64,000 nucleotides of DNA from CAZKBP01 sp964551015 (GCA_964551015.1 CAZKBP010000008.1:1-64000); one strand, 5' to 3'. Counted from the first letter of the stretch, positions 53,978 through 63,189 are shown. A program made the numbers and translations. The notes: generated from the letters alone by a model not told the origin.

Positions 53978-54066
53978 GCACAGATTTCTCGTTGTATTGT
54001 GCACGGTCTTTATTATCTTTTAGTTTAGACAGATGAGACAACTGTACAATACAACTTCTTTCTGAT

Positions 54067-54975
54067 ATGTATGAACTCACGGTGTTAGGAATCAGTGCCG
54101 CGATGCCTGCTTATACGCGTCACCCTACCTCGCAATTACTGGCCTTGCCTCATACCAAGTTCCTTATTGATTGTGGGGAAGGCACACAGATGCAAATGCA
54201 ACGCTATCGCATCAAACCCAACAAAATCAAGCACATTCTTATCAGCCATTTACACGGGGATCACTACTTGGGTTTGATGGGGCTGCTCTCTTCTATGCAT
54301 CTCCAGAAACGGCAACAGGATTTAGATTTGTACGCACCGCGTGATTTGGGTGAAATTATTCGTCTGCATCTCAGATGCGCCAATACGCGCTTGAACTACA
54401 AGATCAACTTTTATCCCCTCCCCGAAGCAGGCGAAGAAACTATTTACGAAGACGATCAGGTAACTGTCCAAACGATTGCCCTAGATCATCGCATCCATTG
54501 TATAGGATTTCTTTTCAAGGAAAAACCCAAGAAGAGGAAAGTCTTAGCCGAAAAACTACCCGAAGATACGCCCTGGAAACATATGGCGATGCTCAAAGAT
54601 GGAAAGGATGTACACGATGAGGAAGGGAAACTTCTGTACAAAAATGAGGATTATACACTCCTGACCGAAAGATATAGCTTTGCCTATTGTTCTGATACCA
54701 AGTACAAACCTGCCCTTATTCCACAAATAGCCGAGGTAGATTTGTTGTACCACGAAGCTACCTTTTTGCATAGTGAGTTGGATAAAGCAGAAGCTACTTT
54801 TCACTCTACGGCTCTTCAGGCCGCTACTTTTGCCCAGCAAGCACAGGTAGCCAAATTATTGTTGGGTCATTTTTCTTCTCGTTACAAAGATTTACAACCT
54901 TTTTTGGATGAAGCCCGTCCTATCTTTCCTGAAACCTATCTGGGAGTAGAAGGCGAAAGATTGCAAATTGGCTGA
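54067..54975 (+). CDS. rnz: Ribonuclease Z
   Basis: 302 residues. The metallo-beta-lactamase motif H61-L-H63-G-D65-H66 (SHLHGDHYLG) and the following ligands (LLYHEATFLHSE, LLLGHFSSRY) define the RNase Z zinc site, and the N-terminal SRHPTSQLLALP-like region the tRNase Z family. It processes tRNA 3' ends. It is 89 bp after the STAS gene on the same strand. A 7-bp hairpin (TCGGGCA / TGCCCGA) lies just after the stop. Confidence 0.95.
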   Translation: MYELTVLGISAAMPAYTRHPTSQLLALPHTKFLIDCGEGTQMQMQRYRIKPNKIKHILISHLHGDHYLGLMGLLSSMHLQKRQQDLDLYAPRDLGEIIRLHLRCANTRLNYKINFYPLPEAGEETIYEDDQVTVQTIALDHRIHCIGFLFKEKPKKRKVLAEKLPEDTPWKHMAMLKDGKDVHDEEGKLLYKNEDYTLLTERYSFAYCSDTKYKPALIPQIAEVDLLYHEATFLHSELDKAEATFHSTALQAATFAQQAQVAKLLLGHFSSRYKDLQPFLDEARPIFPETYLGVEGERLQIG

Positions 54976-54997
54976 TCGGGCATCTTCTCAGAAATAA

Positions 54998-55029
54998 TTT
55001 GTGCCCGACCAATAATTTTACAAAATTTG
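54998..55029 (+). promoter_or_regulatory. Promoter candidate for the mini-lipoprotein pair
   Basis: TTTG (54998-55001) and AAAATTTG (55022-55029, nn-TTTG with A instead of T at the first -7 position) are 20 bp apart, upstream of the ATG at 55077. The -33 box overlaps a short hairpin that ends rnz. Confidence 0.4.
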
Positions 55030-55076
55030 CGTTAAAGATTAAGAACAATTGAAGCAAAGTTTTTGAACAATAAGCG

Positions 55077-55223
55077 ATGAAAAAGTTTATCTTATTTTTA
55101 TTCTTGGTGGCATTCCTTACTTCTTGTGGTACGCATAAATCTGCCCTGAATCAAACCTGGCTTCCTAATAAGCACAAACCACAGAATTTATCAAAGCCTC
55201 CTAAACCCAAAAAACGCAACTAG
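55077..55223 (+). CDS. 48-residue lipoprotein
   Basis: ATG 55077 opens a 48-codon frame with a complete lipoprotein signal (MKKFILFLFLVAFLTSCGTH, lipobox LTSC, Cys at residue 17). The mature part is about 30 residues, Lys/Pro/Asn-rich, ending PPKPKKRN. No homologue is recognised with certainty; very short basic lipoproteins are common in Bacteroidota. It is followed after 17 bp by a second gene of the same type. Confidence 0.65.
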   Translation: MKKFILFLFLVAFLTSCGTHKSALNQTWLPNKHKPQNLSKPPKPKKRN

Positions 55224-55240
55224 GAATTGGCCAGCAAACC

Positions 55241-55411
55241 ATGCTACACACCATCTGTACACGCTTGAAAAGGCTCTTTTTATTGATCTTAATGCTGGGT
55301 GTGTTAAGCATCAGTCTAGACGCTTGTAACAATCGTATGCCCAAGCGAAAAAAACCGCATAAGAAAATCCCTAAAAAGGGTAAAATCCCCTGTCCGATCA
55401 AAGATTGCTAG
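55241..55411 (+). CDS. 56-residue lipoprotein, tandem to the previous one
   Basis: ATG 55241 opens a 56-codon frame. The N-terminus LKRLFLLILMLGVLSISLDA precedes a lipobox Cys (LDAC, Cys at about residue 29). The mature peptide is strongly basic (NRMPKRKKPHKKIPKKGK) and ends with two more cysteines (PCPIKDC). It lies 17 bp after the first mini-lipoprotein on the same strand, so they are likely one transcript. Confidence 0.6.
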   Translation: MLHTICTRLKRLFLLILMLGVLSISLDACNNRMPKRKKPHKKIPKKGKIPCPIKDC

Positions 55412-55587
55412 GCTAAAGCTAGTTTTTATGATCTGAGCATAGCCGAAAATTCGTGTCATTTCACGGTATTGTTGATTTAATGCCTACTTTGTTCTTCTGA
55501 GTTGAGATTAGTCAGTCATCGTACTCAAAATTTGGGCAATCCAAAAATATCTATGAAATTTGCCAGACATACCGAAAATGACCTTGC

Positions 55588-56271
55588 ATGAAAAAAATTA
55601 TTGTTGCCATTGATGGTTACGCGGGAGCGGGAAAGAGTACAACCGCCAAGCAAGTTGCTCAACATTTATCCTATACTTATGTAGACTCTGGTGCCATGTA
55701 TCGAGCCGTTACTTTGTATTTTCTACAAGAAGGGGTCGATTGGGAAAATGCAGACCGAGTCAAGGAGGCACTGCGTCATATTCACGTGGACTTTGTCTTT
55801 AATACCCAAACCCAAAAGGGAGAAACACGGCTCAATGAAGAAAATGTAGAGTCTGAAATACGCAAAATGTACATCTCAGAACGAGTCAGTGATGTGAGCA
55901 AAATTGCCGCCGTGAGAAAAACCGTGGGAGAACAACAGCAACGGATGGGTAAACAAAAGGGCATTGTCATGGACGGGCGAGATATTGGCACACGTGTCTT
56001 CCCTGAGGCAGAACTTAAAATATTTATGACGGCCGATATCCAAGTACGTGCCATGCGAAGACAATTCGAGCTCCACGAGAAAGGCGAAATATTAGCCTTA
56101 GACGAAATTCTTGAGAATCTCAGACAGAGAGACCACATTGATACCACCCGCCAAGAAAGCCCTCTCAAACAGGCCGAAGATGCCATCTTGTTAAATTCTA
56201 CGGATTTGACCGTGGAGGAGCAGGTGCAGTTCGTATTAGAGAAAGCACAAAGCTTGATTCATGCTGGTTAA
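55588..56271 (+). CDS. cmk: Cytidylate kinase
   Basis: 227 residues. The P-loop IVAIDGYAGAGKSTTAKQVA, the DSGAMYRAVTLYFL CMP-binding region, and VMDGRDIGTRVFPEAELKIF with LENLRQRDHIDTTRQESPL complete the diagnostic set for bacterial Cmk. It phosphorylates CMP and dCMP. It is monocistronic; no rpsA lies downstream as in proteobacteria. Confidence 0.96.
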   Translation: MKKIIVAIDGYAGAGKSTTAKQVAQHLSYTYVDSGAMYRAVTLYFLQEGVDWENADRVKEALRHIHVDFVFNTQTQKGETRLNEENVESEIRKMYISERVSDVSKIAAVRKTVGEQQQRMGKQKGIVMDGRDIGTRVFPEAELKIFMTADIQVRAMRRQFELHEKGEILALDEILENLRQRDHIDTTRQESPLKQAEDAILLNSTDLTVEEQVQFVLEKAQSLIHAG

Positions 56272-56316
56272 CTCATCTTACCCCATCATCTTTCAAAAAA
56301 AAATCCAATCACGTAG

Positions 56317-56631
56317 TTATTCCATGCAGATGATTTGATCTTCAAACCTACTACCCTCTATTTGTTCTCGGATGGTTTTCAGGATCAGTTGGGTGGCCCC
56401 AAAAGGAAAAAGTTTTTCTCCAGACGCTTTAGGAAACTTCTCCTCGAGATTCATGCCCTTCCGATGGATGAGCAAGAACAAATCTTGGAGCAGACCATCG
56501 AAGATTGGATGCAACGCGGACGAGAGGCGCAAGTGGATGATATTACGGTGATTGGATTGAGACTTTCTCATCAACCTTATGCCCTAAATCAAACTAAGCG
56601 ACGGCAGTCTGGCGATTTTGCCAGTAAATGA
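56317..56631 (+). pseudogene. C-terminal remnant of a SpoIIE/PP2C-type phosphatase
   Basis: The frame encodes the last segment of a Bacteroidota SpoIIE-family phosphatase: TTLYLFSDGFQDQLGG carries the metal-binding Asp (SDG), KKFFSRRFRKLLLEIHALPM is the usual following stretch, and QVDDITVIGLRLS is the conserved end with its second Asp pair. The N-terminal majority of the catalytic domain is absent. The frame is closed by a TAG at 56314-56316 and only a TTG (56335) could start it. It overlaps the 3' end of the convergent gene. It is a truncated relic rather than an active phosphatase. Confidence 0.7.
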
Positions 56632-57166
56632 TACATTCTTCTTGTCCATTTTCTGCGGTTTCTTTGGGCTGGTAGCTCACTTCTACTTCATTGATAGAGG
56701 TACATTTTTGGACGAACCCTCGCAGCAGACCTAATTGCAATTTACTATGGAAGTTTTGATTCAGGGACATCTTGATCGATTGCTCTTGGATTTCGGCTAT
56801 CTCCCAATTTTTTCCCCGAGGATCTCTTACCATGGTATCCGTGGTGGTTTGGAGTTCCTCTAGTAATCGTTGCGGTTTTGCCTGTGCATCAATCTTTCCC
56901 TCTTCCATCAAATCTTGAAACGTGTTTTCTCCAATTTGGAAACCAATCTCTAAGATGGCCTGCTCTCCTAGTTCTTGTTCTATCCAGTCACAAATATCCT
57001 GATATACTTGTAAGGGAACCATGCAAGATGATTGCCCTAAATCATAAGCTTCGCAGTAATCCATCAAGACGGTATTATCAATCGGTTCGGGGCGCTGCTG
57101 AATTTCTTGCAGAAGATGCGTAACCCAGGCTGCTTTAAGCGTAGTACTCTTAGTCATATCGTTCAT
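56594..57166 (-). CDS. Hypothetical cytoplasmic protein, possibly sensor-associated
   Basis: 190 residues from MNDMTKSTTLKAAWVTHLLQ. The fold is predicted to be helical first (LMDYCEAYDLGQSSCMVPLQ, DICDWIEQELGEQAILEIGF) and strand-rich later (WEIAEIQEQSIKMSLNQNF, CTSINEVEVSYQPKE). The general layout recalls heme/V4R-like ligand-sensing domains found beside signalling genes, but I do not see a diagnostic motif, so the family is not identified. Its 3' end overlaps the phosphatase remnant by 38 bp. Confidence 0.6.
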   Translation of the reverse strand: MNDMTKSTTLKAAWVTHLLQEIQQRPEPIDNTVLMDYCEAYDLGQSSCMVPLQVYQDICDWIEQELGEQAILEIGFQIGENTFQDLMEEGKIDAQAKPQRLLEELQTTTDTMVRDPRGKNWEIAEIQEQSIKMSLNQNFHSKLQLGLLRGFVQKCTSINEVEVSYQPKETAENGQEECIIYWQNRQTAVA

Positions 57167-57365
57167 AAAATAGGGCTGTAAAGTATCTGTCTGTCATAAA
57201 AACGAGAAAGGGCTAGACTAGTTAATCTACAAGTAGGTTTATCGCCCCGAAATCTTACGTGGGTAGTTTTGCTGGAAAGAGCGAGTCTTTGTCTTCCCGA
57301 CCACTTGCCTTGGCTTGGTTTTAGATTTATTTTATTAAAATTGTAATCCAAAACACGACCCTAAA

Positions 57366-58526
57366 ATGAGTACGAAATCCTTGCATCTCCTGTGGCTTAC
57401 CGAGAATTATTACCCTAGTAAGGGGGGAATGGCCGAATCGTGCGATCGTATCGTGCATCATCTCAGGCAAGCTGGGATGCAGATAGATGTCTTACATCTG
57501 AGCCAACGTCATACCCGATTTCAGAGTGAGCAAGTACAAGGAGGGCAAAATCTGGTTTTTCCCTTAGAAGAAGACGTCGCTCATACTTTAAACGTAGTTT
57601 GGAATTACCTTTCTCAAACTTCTGATAAACATCACTGGACGCAATTAGTCGCCTTTGGGGGTTACTTGCCGATCTTAGGAGCACCCATTTTGGCCAGTTG
57701 GTTGCAATTGCCCTTGGTAACATTGATTCGAGGTAATGATTTGGACGCGGCGATTTTTTACCCTCGCCGTCGGGAAATCTTAAAAGATGCTTTACTCCAA
57801 TCCGCCCGAGTATGTGCCGTCAGTCAGGACAAAGTGTTTAAAATCAATCGCTTATATCCAAGCGTCAAAATGGTCTATACGCCCAATGGCATTGACTTGG
57901 CCAATTGGCAATTACTGGCCTCTGATCAAATGAAAGCAGAGGCTTGGCGATCAGAACACGTGAAGGCAGAACGAAGAGTGATTGGACTTTTTGGGCATTT
58001 GAAAGCCAAGAAAGGCATTTTATTTTTCTTAAAAGCACTTGGCCTTTCGGGTTGGGCGGAGCAAAGTCATCTCCTCTTTGTAGGTGAGCTGAATGAAGAA
58101 GTTGCTGAATTTTTGGAAGATTATCAAGATCGCTTTCATTATACTCAATATGGCTTTATGGAGCGTTTTTCTCTCCTTCCCTATTACGCGGCTTGCGATG
58201 TGGTAGCCATTCCTTCTTTTTATGATGGTTTGCCCAATGTGCTCCTAGAAGCAGGTGGCTTAGGGGTTCCTTTTCTAGCTTCGCGTGTAGCGGGGATGGC
58301 AGATGTGCTAGAAGATCAAACACACGGTTTTTTATTCCAAGCAGGCGATTTAAAAGACTGTGCGCGGGCTATTTATGAGTTTTATCAAAACGACGAAAAG
58401 CGTTTGCAGAAAATGGGAGAGAATTGCCAGCAATTGATTCAAAAAAACCTTAATCACCAACTAGAAACCGAGCGTTACTGGCAAGTTTTTCAGGAAGTAC
58501 AGGCCGAACACCAACCTTCTGTTTAA
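57366..58526 (+). CDS. GT4-family glycosyltransferase
   Basis: 386 residues. The N-terminal Rossmann domain begins LWLTENYYPSKGGMAESCDR, typical of GT4/GT-B enzymes. The C-terminal donor-binding domain has GLFGHLKAKKGILFFLKALG and the E-x7-E-like region VVAIPSFYDGLPNVLLEAGG, where the Glu contacts the donor phosphate. It transfers a sugar from a nucleotide donor in cell-envelope glycan synthesis; acceptor unknown. It is first of three tightly spaced genes (18 bp to the next). Confidence 0.92.
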   Translation: MSTKSLHLLWLTENYYPSKGGMAESCDRIVHHLRQAGMQIDVLHLSQRHTRFQSEQVQGGQNLVFPLEEDVAHTLNVVWNYLSQTSDKHHWTQLVAFGGYLPILGAPILASWLQLPLVTLIRGNDLDAAIFYPRRREILKDALLQSARVCAVSQDKVFKINRLYPSVKMVYTPNGIDLANWQLLASDQMKAEAWRSEHVKAERRVIGLFGHLKAKKGILFFLKALGLSGWAEQSHLLFVGELNEEVAEFLEDYQDRFHYTQYGFMERFSLLPYYAACDVVAIPSFYDGLPNVLLEAGGLGVPFLASRVAGMADVLEDQTHGFLFQAGDLKDCARAIYEFYQNDEKRLQKMGENCQQLIQKNLNHQLETERYWQVFQEVQAEHQPSV

Positions 58527-58544
58527 AACAGCGTTTTATCTGTA

Positions 58545-59513
58545 ATGAAATATGAAGGTAAGGAAAGCCTCCTCACTTTGATAGAAGCTGGTAATTGGGG
58601 AGCCATTCATAGCTTATTGATTTGGAAAGATGATTCCCTGATGCTGGAAGCTTATTTTGATACTTTCGAGGCAGACGATCTGCACGAAGCACAATCGGTT
58701 ACTAAAAGCTTACAGTCTCTACTGGTGGGTATGGCTTGGGATCAAAACCTCATTACCAGCATAGATACCTCCATCTACCCTTATTTTTCGGATTATCACT
58801 ATCTGGATTGGTCGCAAGGAAAAGACCAAATCACGCTAAGACATTTACTGACGATGTGCAGTGGGCTCACTTGGAGAGAAAGTCAAGTATCCTATCTAGA
58901 CCTGACTCATAATTACAGCAATTGGATGAATCGGCAGTTAGATTGGATACATTTTGCCCTCGATCAACCTATGGAGTACGCCCCAGGGCAATATTTTGAA
59001 TACAGCAGTGCGGCTCCTATTCTCATCTCTTATTTGCTGAGAGCCATCAGTGGTATGAGTAATGAAGAATTCGCACTTCGTTATCTTTTTGAACCCTTAG
59101 AAATTGAAGCTTATGCTTATCAGCGAAATATCTATGATTCAGAAATTTTGGCTGACATTGAATTAAAACCTCGTGATTTGCTCAAAATAGGGCAATTGAT
59201 GCTGCAGGAAGGAGAGTGGCAGGGCAAAAGGCTGATTTCTTCCTCTTGGATACAGATGGCTACCCGCCCACAGGTATCCTTAGAAAATTACCCCTATGCT
59301 TCGGCCTACGGTTTTTTTTGGTGGGTTCGCCGTTTTCGCGTACAAGAGCAATTGTTTGAGGGCTATTATGCTTGGGGCTATGGAGGTCAGCATATTTTTG
59401 TGCTACCTTCTCTGCGTTTGGTCGTTGTTTTTACGGGACGCAATTACGAGGTAAATCTAGCCTCGGAGCCTTTTGATATATTAGAAAACTACATCTTGAA
59501 GGAAAATATATAA
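58545..59513 (+). CDS. Serine hydrolase of the class C beta-lactamase family
   Basis: 322 residues. The SxxK motif is in AQSVTKSLQSLLVG (catalytic Ser and Lys), the YxN/YSS motif in FEYSSAAPILISYLL, and the third motif region near AWGYGGQHIFVLP. There is no signal peptide, so unlike true AmpC it is probably cytoplasmic or anchored otherwise. Family members act as esterases, peptidases or penicillin-binding-like proteins. It lies 18 bp after the glycosyltransferase and 7 bp before the HD gene. Confidence 0.88.
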   Translation: MKYEGKESLLTLIEAGNWGAIHSLLIWKDDSLMLEAYFDTFEADDLHEAQSVTKSLQSLLVGMAWDQNLITSIDTSIYPYFSDYHYLDWSQGKDQITLRHLLTMCSGLTWRESQVSYLDLTHNYSNWMNRQLDWIHFALDQPMEYAPGQYFEYSSAAPILISYLLRAISGMSNEEFALRYLFEPLEIEAYAYQRNIYDSEILADIELKPRDLLKIGQLMLQEGEWQGKRLISSSWIQMATRPQVSLENYPYASAYGFFWWVRRFRVQEQLFEGYYAWGYGGQHIFVLPSLRLVVVFTGRNYEVNLASEPFDILENYILKENI

Positions 59514-59520
59514 AGTGCCT

Positions 59521-60072
59521 ATGACTATTCGTGTATTAAGTGCAATCAAATTTGCTGCAGAGAAACATAAAAATCAGAGAAGGAAGGATCGCAATAAAAC
59601 CCCCTACATCAATCATTGTATTGAAGTAGCTCACCTGCTTGCCGACGTAGGGCAAATTCAGGATGAAAATGTTTTAATCGCGGCGATCCTACATGATACC
59701 TTAGAAGATACCATGACCCAACCCGAAGAGATCCGAGAACTGTTTGGAGAAGCTGTACTCAAGATGGTAGAAGAAGTCAGTGATGACAAATCGCTAAGCA
59801 AGGCAGAGCGCAAACGCATTCAGATCGAGAGTGCTCCTCATAAATCTCATGGAGCCAAGCTAATCAAATTAGGAGATAAGATTTCTAACGTACGAGATAT
59901 GGTCGAGAGTCCTCCCTCGGGTTGGCTAAGAAGTGTTCGCTTGGCCTATGTAGAATGGTCGGGGCAGGTAGTCGCAGGTCTGCGTGGCACGAATGCTGAG
60001 ATGGAGGCCATGTTTGATCAATGGTTCAAGAAGGGGCGCTGGATTTTGAAAAGTGAAGAGTTGGAGGGTTAG
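59521..60072 (+). CDS. HD-domain hydrolase of the MESH1/SpoT-hydrolase type
   Basis: 183 residues from ATG 59521; a GTG six bases upstream is possible. The HD motif AAILHDTLEDT and KLIKLGDKISNVRDM match the (p)ppGpp hydrolase domain of Rel/SpoT and the small stand-alone MESH1-like enzymes (about 180 residues). HINHCIEVAHLLAD-like YINHCIEVAHLLAD supplies the other metal-ligand His. It probably hydrolyses (p)ppGpp or a related 3'-pyrophosphate such as NADPH; activity is inferred. It is third in the GT4-serine hydrolase-HD operon. Confidence 0.88.
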   Translation: MTIRVLSAIKFAAEKHKNQRRKDRNKTPYINHCIEVAHLLADVGQIQDENVLIAAILHDTLEDTMTQPEEIRELFGEAVLKMVEEVSDDKSLSKAERKRIQIESAPHKSHGAKLIKLGDKISNVRDMVESPPSGWLRSVRLAYVEWSGQVVAGLRGTNAEMEAMFDQWFKKGRWILKSEELEG

Positions 60073-60162
60073 TGCACGGTTTTTGGTTGGTTATTCGTCT
60101 CTTTTTCAGGGTTTTACCCATAGAGTAGGCGCAAGGCCAGAGCCTCACGCCAAGAGTGGGGA

Positions 60163-61242
60163 TTACATCCGTAAGTACAGCTCTTTCAGTTTTTCACGAC
60201 TAATGATTGATTGCCAATCTGGCCCTAAGGCATGATTCCACATATGATGCAGATTGAGGGTCGTGTCGATCATTTTTTCAATTTCTTCGTCTTTCCAATC
60301 GTCGGAGAGATTTTGGGGAATATCCACGCCGTGTTGATCCACCATTTCCTTGAATTCTTGCACGCCTTCGGGATAGTATTCTTCCAATTGATTGAAGCAA
60401 ATACAATTCGCTAAGCCGTGACGCGTGCCAAACACGTAAGACAGGCCGTAGGAAAGTGCGTGGCAAATGCCTACTTCCGAGTAAGTCAGGCTCAGCCCGC
60501 CCATATAAGAGGCCACCATGAGTTTTTGATCGTTTTCTGGGTTTTGACCGCCATTTTCACCTAGAAAAACCTCTCTACACAAGTCCAAGGATTTGTAGCC
60601 ATAGGCTTCACTGAAGGTATTTTTTAAGTGCCCTGTCATGGATTCCACGCAGTGAATATAGCAATCCATCCCCGTGTAAAACCAGTGATTCTTAGGCACG
60701 CTGGCCGTGAGGGTAGGATCGAGTACAATTTGATCAAAAACCGTCCAGTCACATTTTAAGCCGAGCTTTTTCTCCGGCCCGGTGAGTACGGCCGTCATGG
60801 AAACTTCGGCTCCTGTGCCCGAAATAGTGGGTACGCCCGCGTGATAAACTCCTGGCTTCCTGATCAGATTCAAGCCTTGGTATTGGGTAGAAGACCCTTC
60901 GTTGGTGAGCATGAGAGCAGTAGCCTTGGCGATATCCATCACGCTGCCCCCACCGATGCCGATTAGACCAGCCGGTAAGCCCTTGGTGGCTAGGATGCGA
61001 TCGCGTAATTCGTCAATCTGTGAAGTTTTGGGTTCTTCCCCTCCGGCGTAGATAAACTCTACCAGATCGCCCTCGTGCACGGGAAGCTTTTGGGCTAAGG
61101 CTTTATCCTTAAAATAGTCATCTACCAAGAAGACCATTGTGGTGTTTTCAGGCGTTCTTTTTTCGGCCAAGATTTCATCCAGGCGATCAAAAGCCCCTGA
61201 TCCGTAAGCACATTTATTAACACTGCGAAAATTTCTAAACAT
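60163..61242 (-). CDS. kdnB: Iron-containing alcohol dehydrogenase, KdnB-like (Kdo 8-oxidase)
   Basis: 359 residues from ATG 61242. The Fe-ADH features are LIGIGGGSVMDIAKATALML (NAD-binding), VPTISGTGAEVSMTAVLTG, and the metal ligands in GMDCYIHCVESMTGH, GICHALSYGLSYVFGTRHGL. The sequence is close in layout to KdnB, the 3-deoxy-D-manno-octulosonate 8-oxidase that, with the aminotransferase KdnA, makes 8-amino-3,8-dideoxy-Kdo for lipopolysaccharide. No kdnA is adjacent in the window. The specific substrate is inferred from resemblance only. Confidence 0.75.
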   Translation of the reverse strand: MFRNFRSVNKCAYGSGAFDRLDEILAEKRTPENTTMVFLVDDYFKDKALAQKLPVHEGDLVEFIYAGGEEPKTSQIDELRDRILATKGLPAGLIGIGGGSVMDIAKATALMLTNEGSSTQYQGLNLIRKPGVYHAGVPTISGTGAEVSMTAVLTGPEKKLGLKCDWTVFDQIVLDPTLTASVPKNHWFYTGMDCYIHCVESMTGHLKNTFSEAYGYKSLDLCREVFLGENGGQNPENDQKLMVASYMGGLSLTYSEVGICHALSYGLSYVFGTRHGLANCICFNQLEEYYPEGVQEFKEMVDQHGVDIPQNLSDDWKDEEIEKMIDTTLNLHHMWNHALGPDWQSIISREKLKELYLRM

Positions 61243-61371
61243 AAGATTAAGCTTTAATGATAAGTCTTCCAAAGAAGCTCTAGAGCTAGACTTTGGGACG
61301 ACAAGAACAAAGATAATTTTTTTTGGGGAGATGTGCAGATTGATTGCGCAGTACTTCTTTCTTGACCACGG

Positions 61372-63189
61372 CTAGCCTTCTGGGGATTCTGTGGAAGGGC
61401 GGAGTTTTTTGCGAAGCTGCACGTAGTAGGGCGTGAAAAGAAGTCTTTTCAGAGGGAGAGAAAACAGCACCCCACTCAGAATTAGGATCACAATTCCCCA
61501 AAATAGATAAGATTGATTATAGAGAATCAAATTTTTCCACTTGCTCAACAACAAATAAAGTAGCAGTAGCATGATGGCAAAATTTTGTCCCAGATTGCGA
61601 TAAAATTCGGGATTCTCCAGATAAAAATCCACGAGGTTGCGCTCGAAGTTAGCCCACCATCCCTGAGTGGCTTTGATTCCTCTTTTAAAAAAATCATCAT
61701 CATCAAAGTAGAGATTGGAGCGAGCTAATTGCCCTTTGTTGGTATCCTTGGAAAATTCTGCCTCTATCTCCTTATCTAGCTCAATCACGATGAGCTCGGC
61801 GGCTCTGCGTTCGAAATTAATAAAGCGAATCCCCACGAAACCGATCGCCGTGAGCAAAGGCATCAGCAGTAGCAAGAGCGCGATCACCTCTCTGGAAAGG
61901 TTGAATTTGAAGCCAAAGATTTCGGTCTCAATGCGTTCGGGTACGCCTTGCTTATCTTGATCGGTTTTGTTTTTGATATAGAAATTGATGCTTTGGCGCA
62001 TTTTCTCAAAGCCCACGTCGGTACTCATGCTATCTCGGAGGTGTTTCATCATGCGCTCGTAGTCAATGGGTCGGAGTTTGCCCAGTGCTTCCTGCCATTT
62101 TCGCACGATGGTTCCTTCTCTCAGTTTCCGATAAGCAATGAGTTTCCAATCTAAAAATCGCTCTCTGCCCAGATTTCGTAATTGCAACCAATTTTGGATC
62201 AGGGCTTGGTTCTTCAGCGTATCCCGCCTTTCTCCCAACCTTTGTACCATGGTATCTAGGCTAGGAATCTTCGCATTTAGTTCTGCTTTTAATTGCGTGA
62301 GTTGAGTACTATCTATCTGGCTTTCCAGCGTTTGGGGGGTATTTAGTAAGCTCGTATCTAGCAAGACTGATTGCAGTGAAAGGGTATCAAAGAGCACGTT
62401 TTCTCCGATGGTTCTCAAAAAAGGACGTTCGGTAGCTAGGCGATAAAGCGTATCTTTGAGTGATTCGTAGTTACTTTTTAATCCACCCAGTTGGTCGGGT
62501 AGGCGAAGGCGCAGGTCGTTTAAGATCAAGCTATCTTGCTTGCTGAGAGAGTCTGGATAAGTTGGAAGGTTTATATAAATTTGTATTTTGGCGTAGGTAT
62601 CTAGCAAGCCATTCTGGTTTCTTTGCAAGTTTACACTTAGCTCTTGGCAATAAATCTGAATGCTATCTAGTTGATTGACCAAGCTAGGATGGCGGAGCTG
62701 GAGCTTTGTATCTAGATATTCATAAAATAAATTCCGCAAGCGATCGCTATCTCTCAGGTTGGCATTGGGGAGCTCATTTTGCTCGGTTTTTTGTTTTTTC
62801 TGTCCCGTCCTTTCCTGAGCATTCATATCCTCACTGTAATCTTGCAAGGTATCTCCAATAAAAATACAGCAATCGTAGAAGCCAAAATTACTGGCCAATC
62901 TGGGCGTATTTTCTAGCTGGGAAAATCGGTTGAAATCTTCGTAGCATACATTTCCGAGTTGTAGGCTTAGATCATCATAATCTCGATTCCATTCGTTCAA
63001 CTGCGTCATCGCATCTTCCCAGTCAGAGGGGATAAAATCTTCCCCCAAAGTAATCCCTATGAACACCAACAGAAAAATAATCGAGCTCAGATTCACCCAA
63101 TTGATTTGTTGGGAAATGTTTTGAATGCGTTGTAGCTGAATGTCTCGGCTACGATAGAGGGCATCTAATAAGTCTTGATCTTTGGGCAA
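61372..63189 (-). CDS. Large membrane protein with coiled-coil extracytoplasmic domain
   Basis: 605 residues. A membrane helix near residues 33-50 (VNLSSIIFLLVFIGITLG) is followed by about 380 residues of polar, largely helical, coiled-coil sequence (LKAELNAKIPSLDTMVQRLG). Then come three or four membrane helices (VIALLLLLMPLLTAIGFVGI, FAIMLLLLYLLLSKWKN, YLFWGIVILILSGVLFSLPL). Family not recognised. The topology (long loop between first and later helices) suggests a periplasmic sensor or scaffold. Monocistronic. Confidence 0.75.
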   Translation of the reverse strand: MPKDQDLLDALYRSRDIQLQRIQNISQQINWVNLSSIIFLLVFIGITLGEDFIPSDWEDAMTQLNEWNRDYDDLSLQLGNVCYEDFNRFSQLENTPRLASNFGFYDCCIFIGDTLQDYSEDMNAQERTGQKKQKTEQNELPNANLRDSDRLRNLFYEYLDTKLQLRHPSLVNQLDSIQIYCQELSVNLQRNQNGLLDTYAKIQIYINLPTYPDSLSKQDSLILNDLRLRLPDQLGGLKSNYESLKDTLYRLATERPFLRTIGENVLFDTLSLQSVLLDTSLLNTPQTLESQIDSTQLTQLKAELNAKIPSLDTMVQRLGERRDTLKNQALIQNWLQLRNLGRERFLDWKLIAYRKLREGTIVRKWQEALGKLRPIDYERMMKHLRDSMSTDVGFEKMRQSINFYIKNKTDQDKQGVPERIETEIFGFKFNLSREVIALLLLLMPLLTAIGFVGIRFINFERRAAELIVIELDKEIEAEFSKDTNKGQLARSNLYFDDDDFFKRGIKATQGWWANFERNLVDFYLENPEFYRNLGQNFAIMLLLLYLLLSKWKNLILYNQSYLFWGIVILILSGVLFSLPLKRLLFTPYYVQLRKKLRPSTESPEG

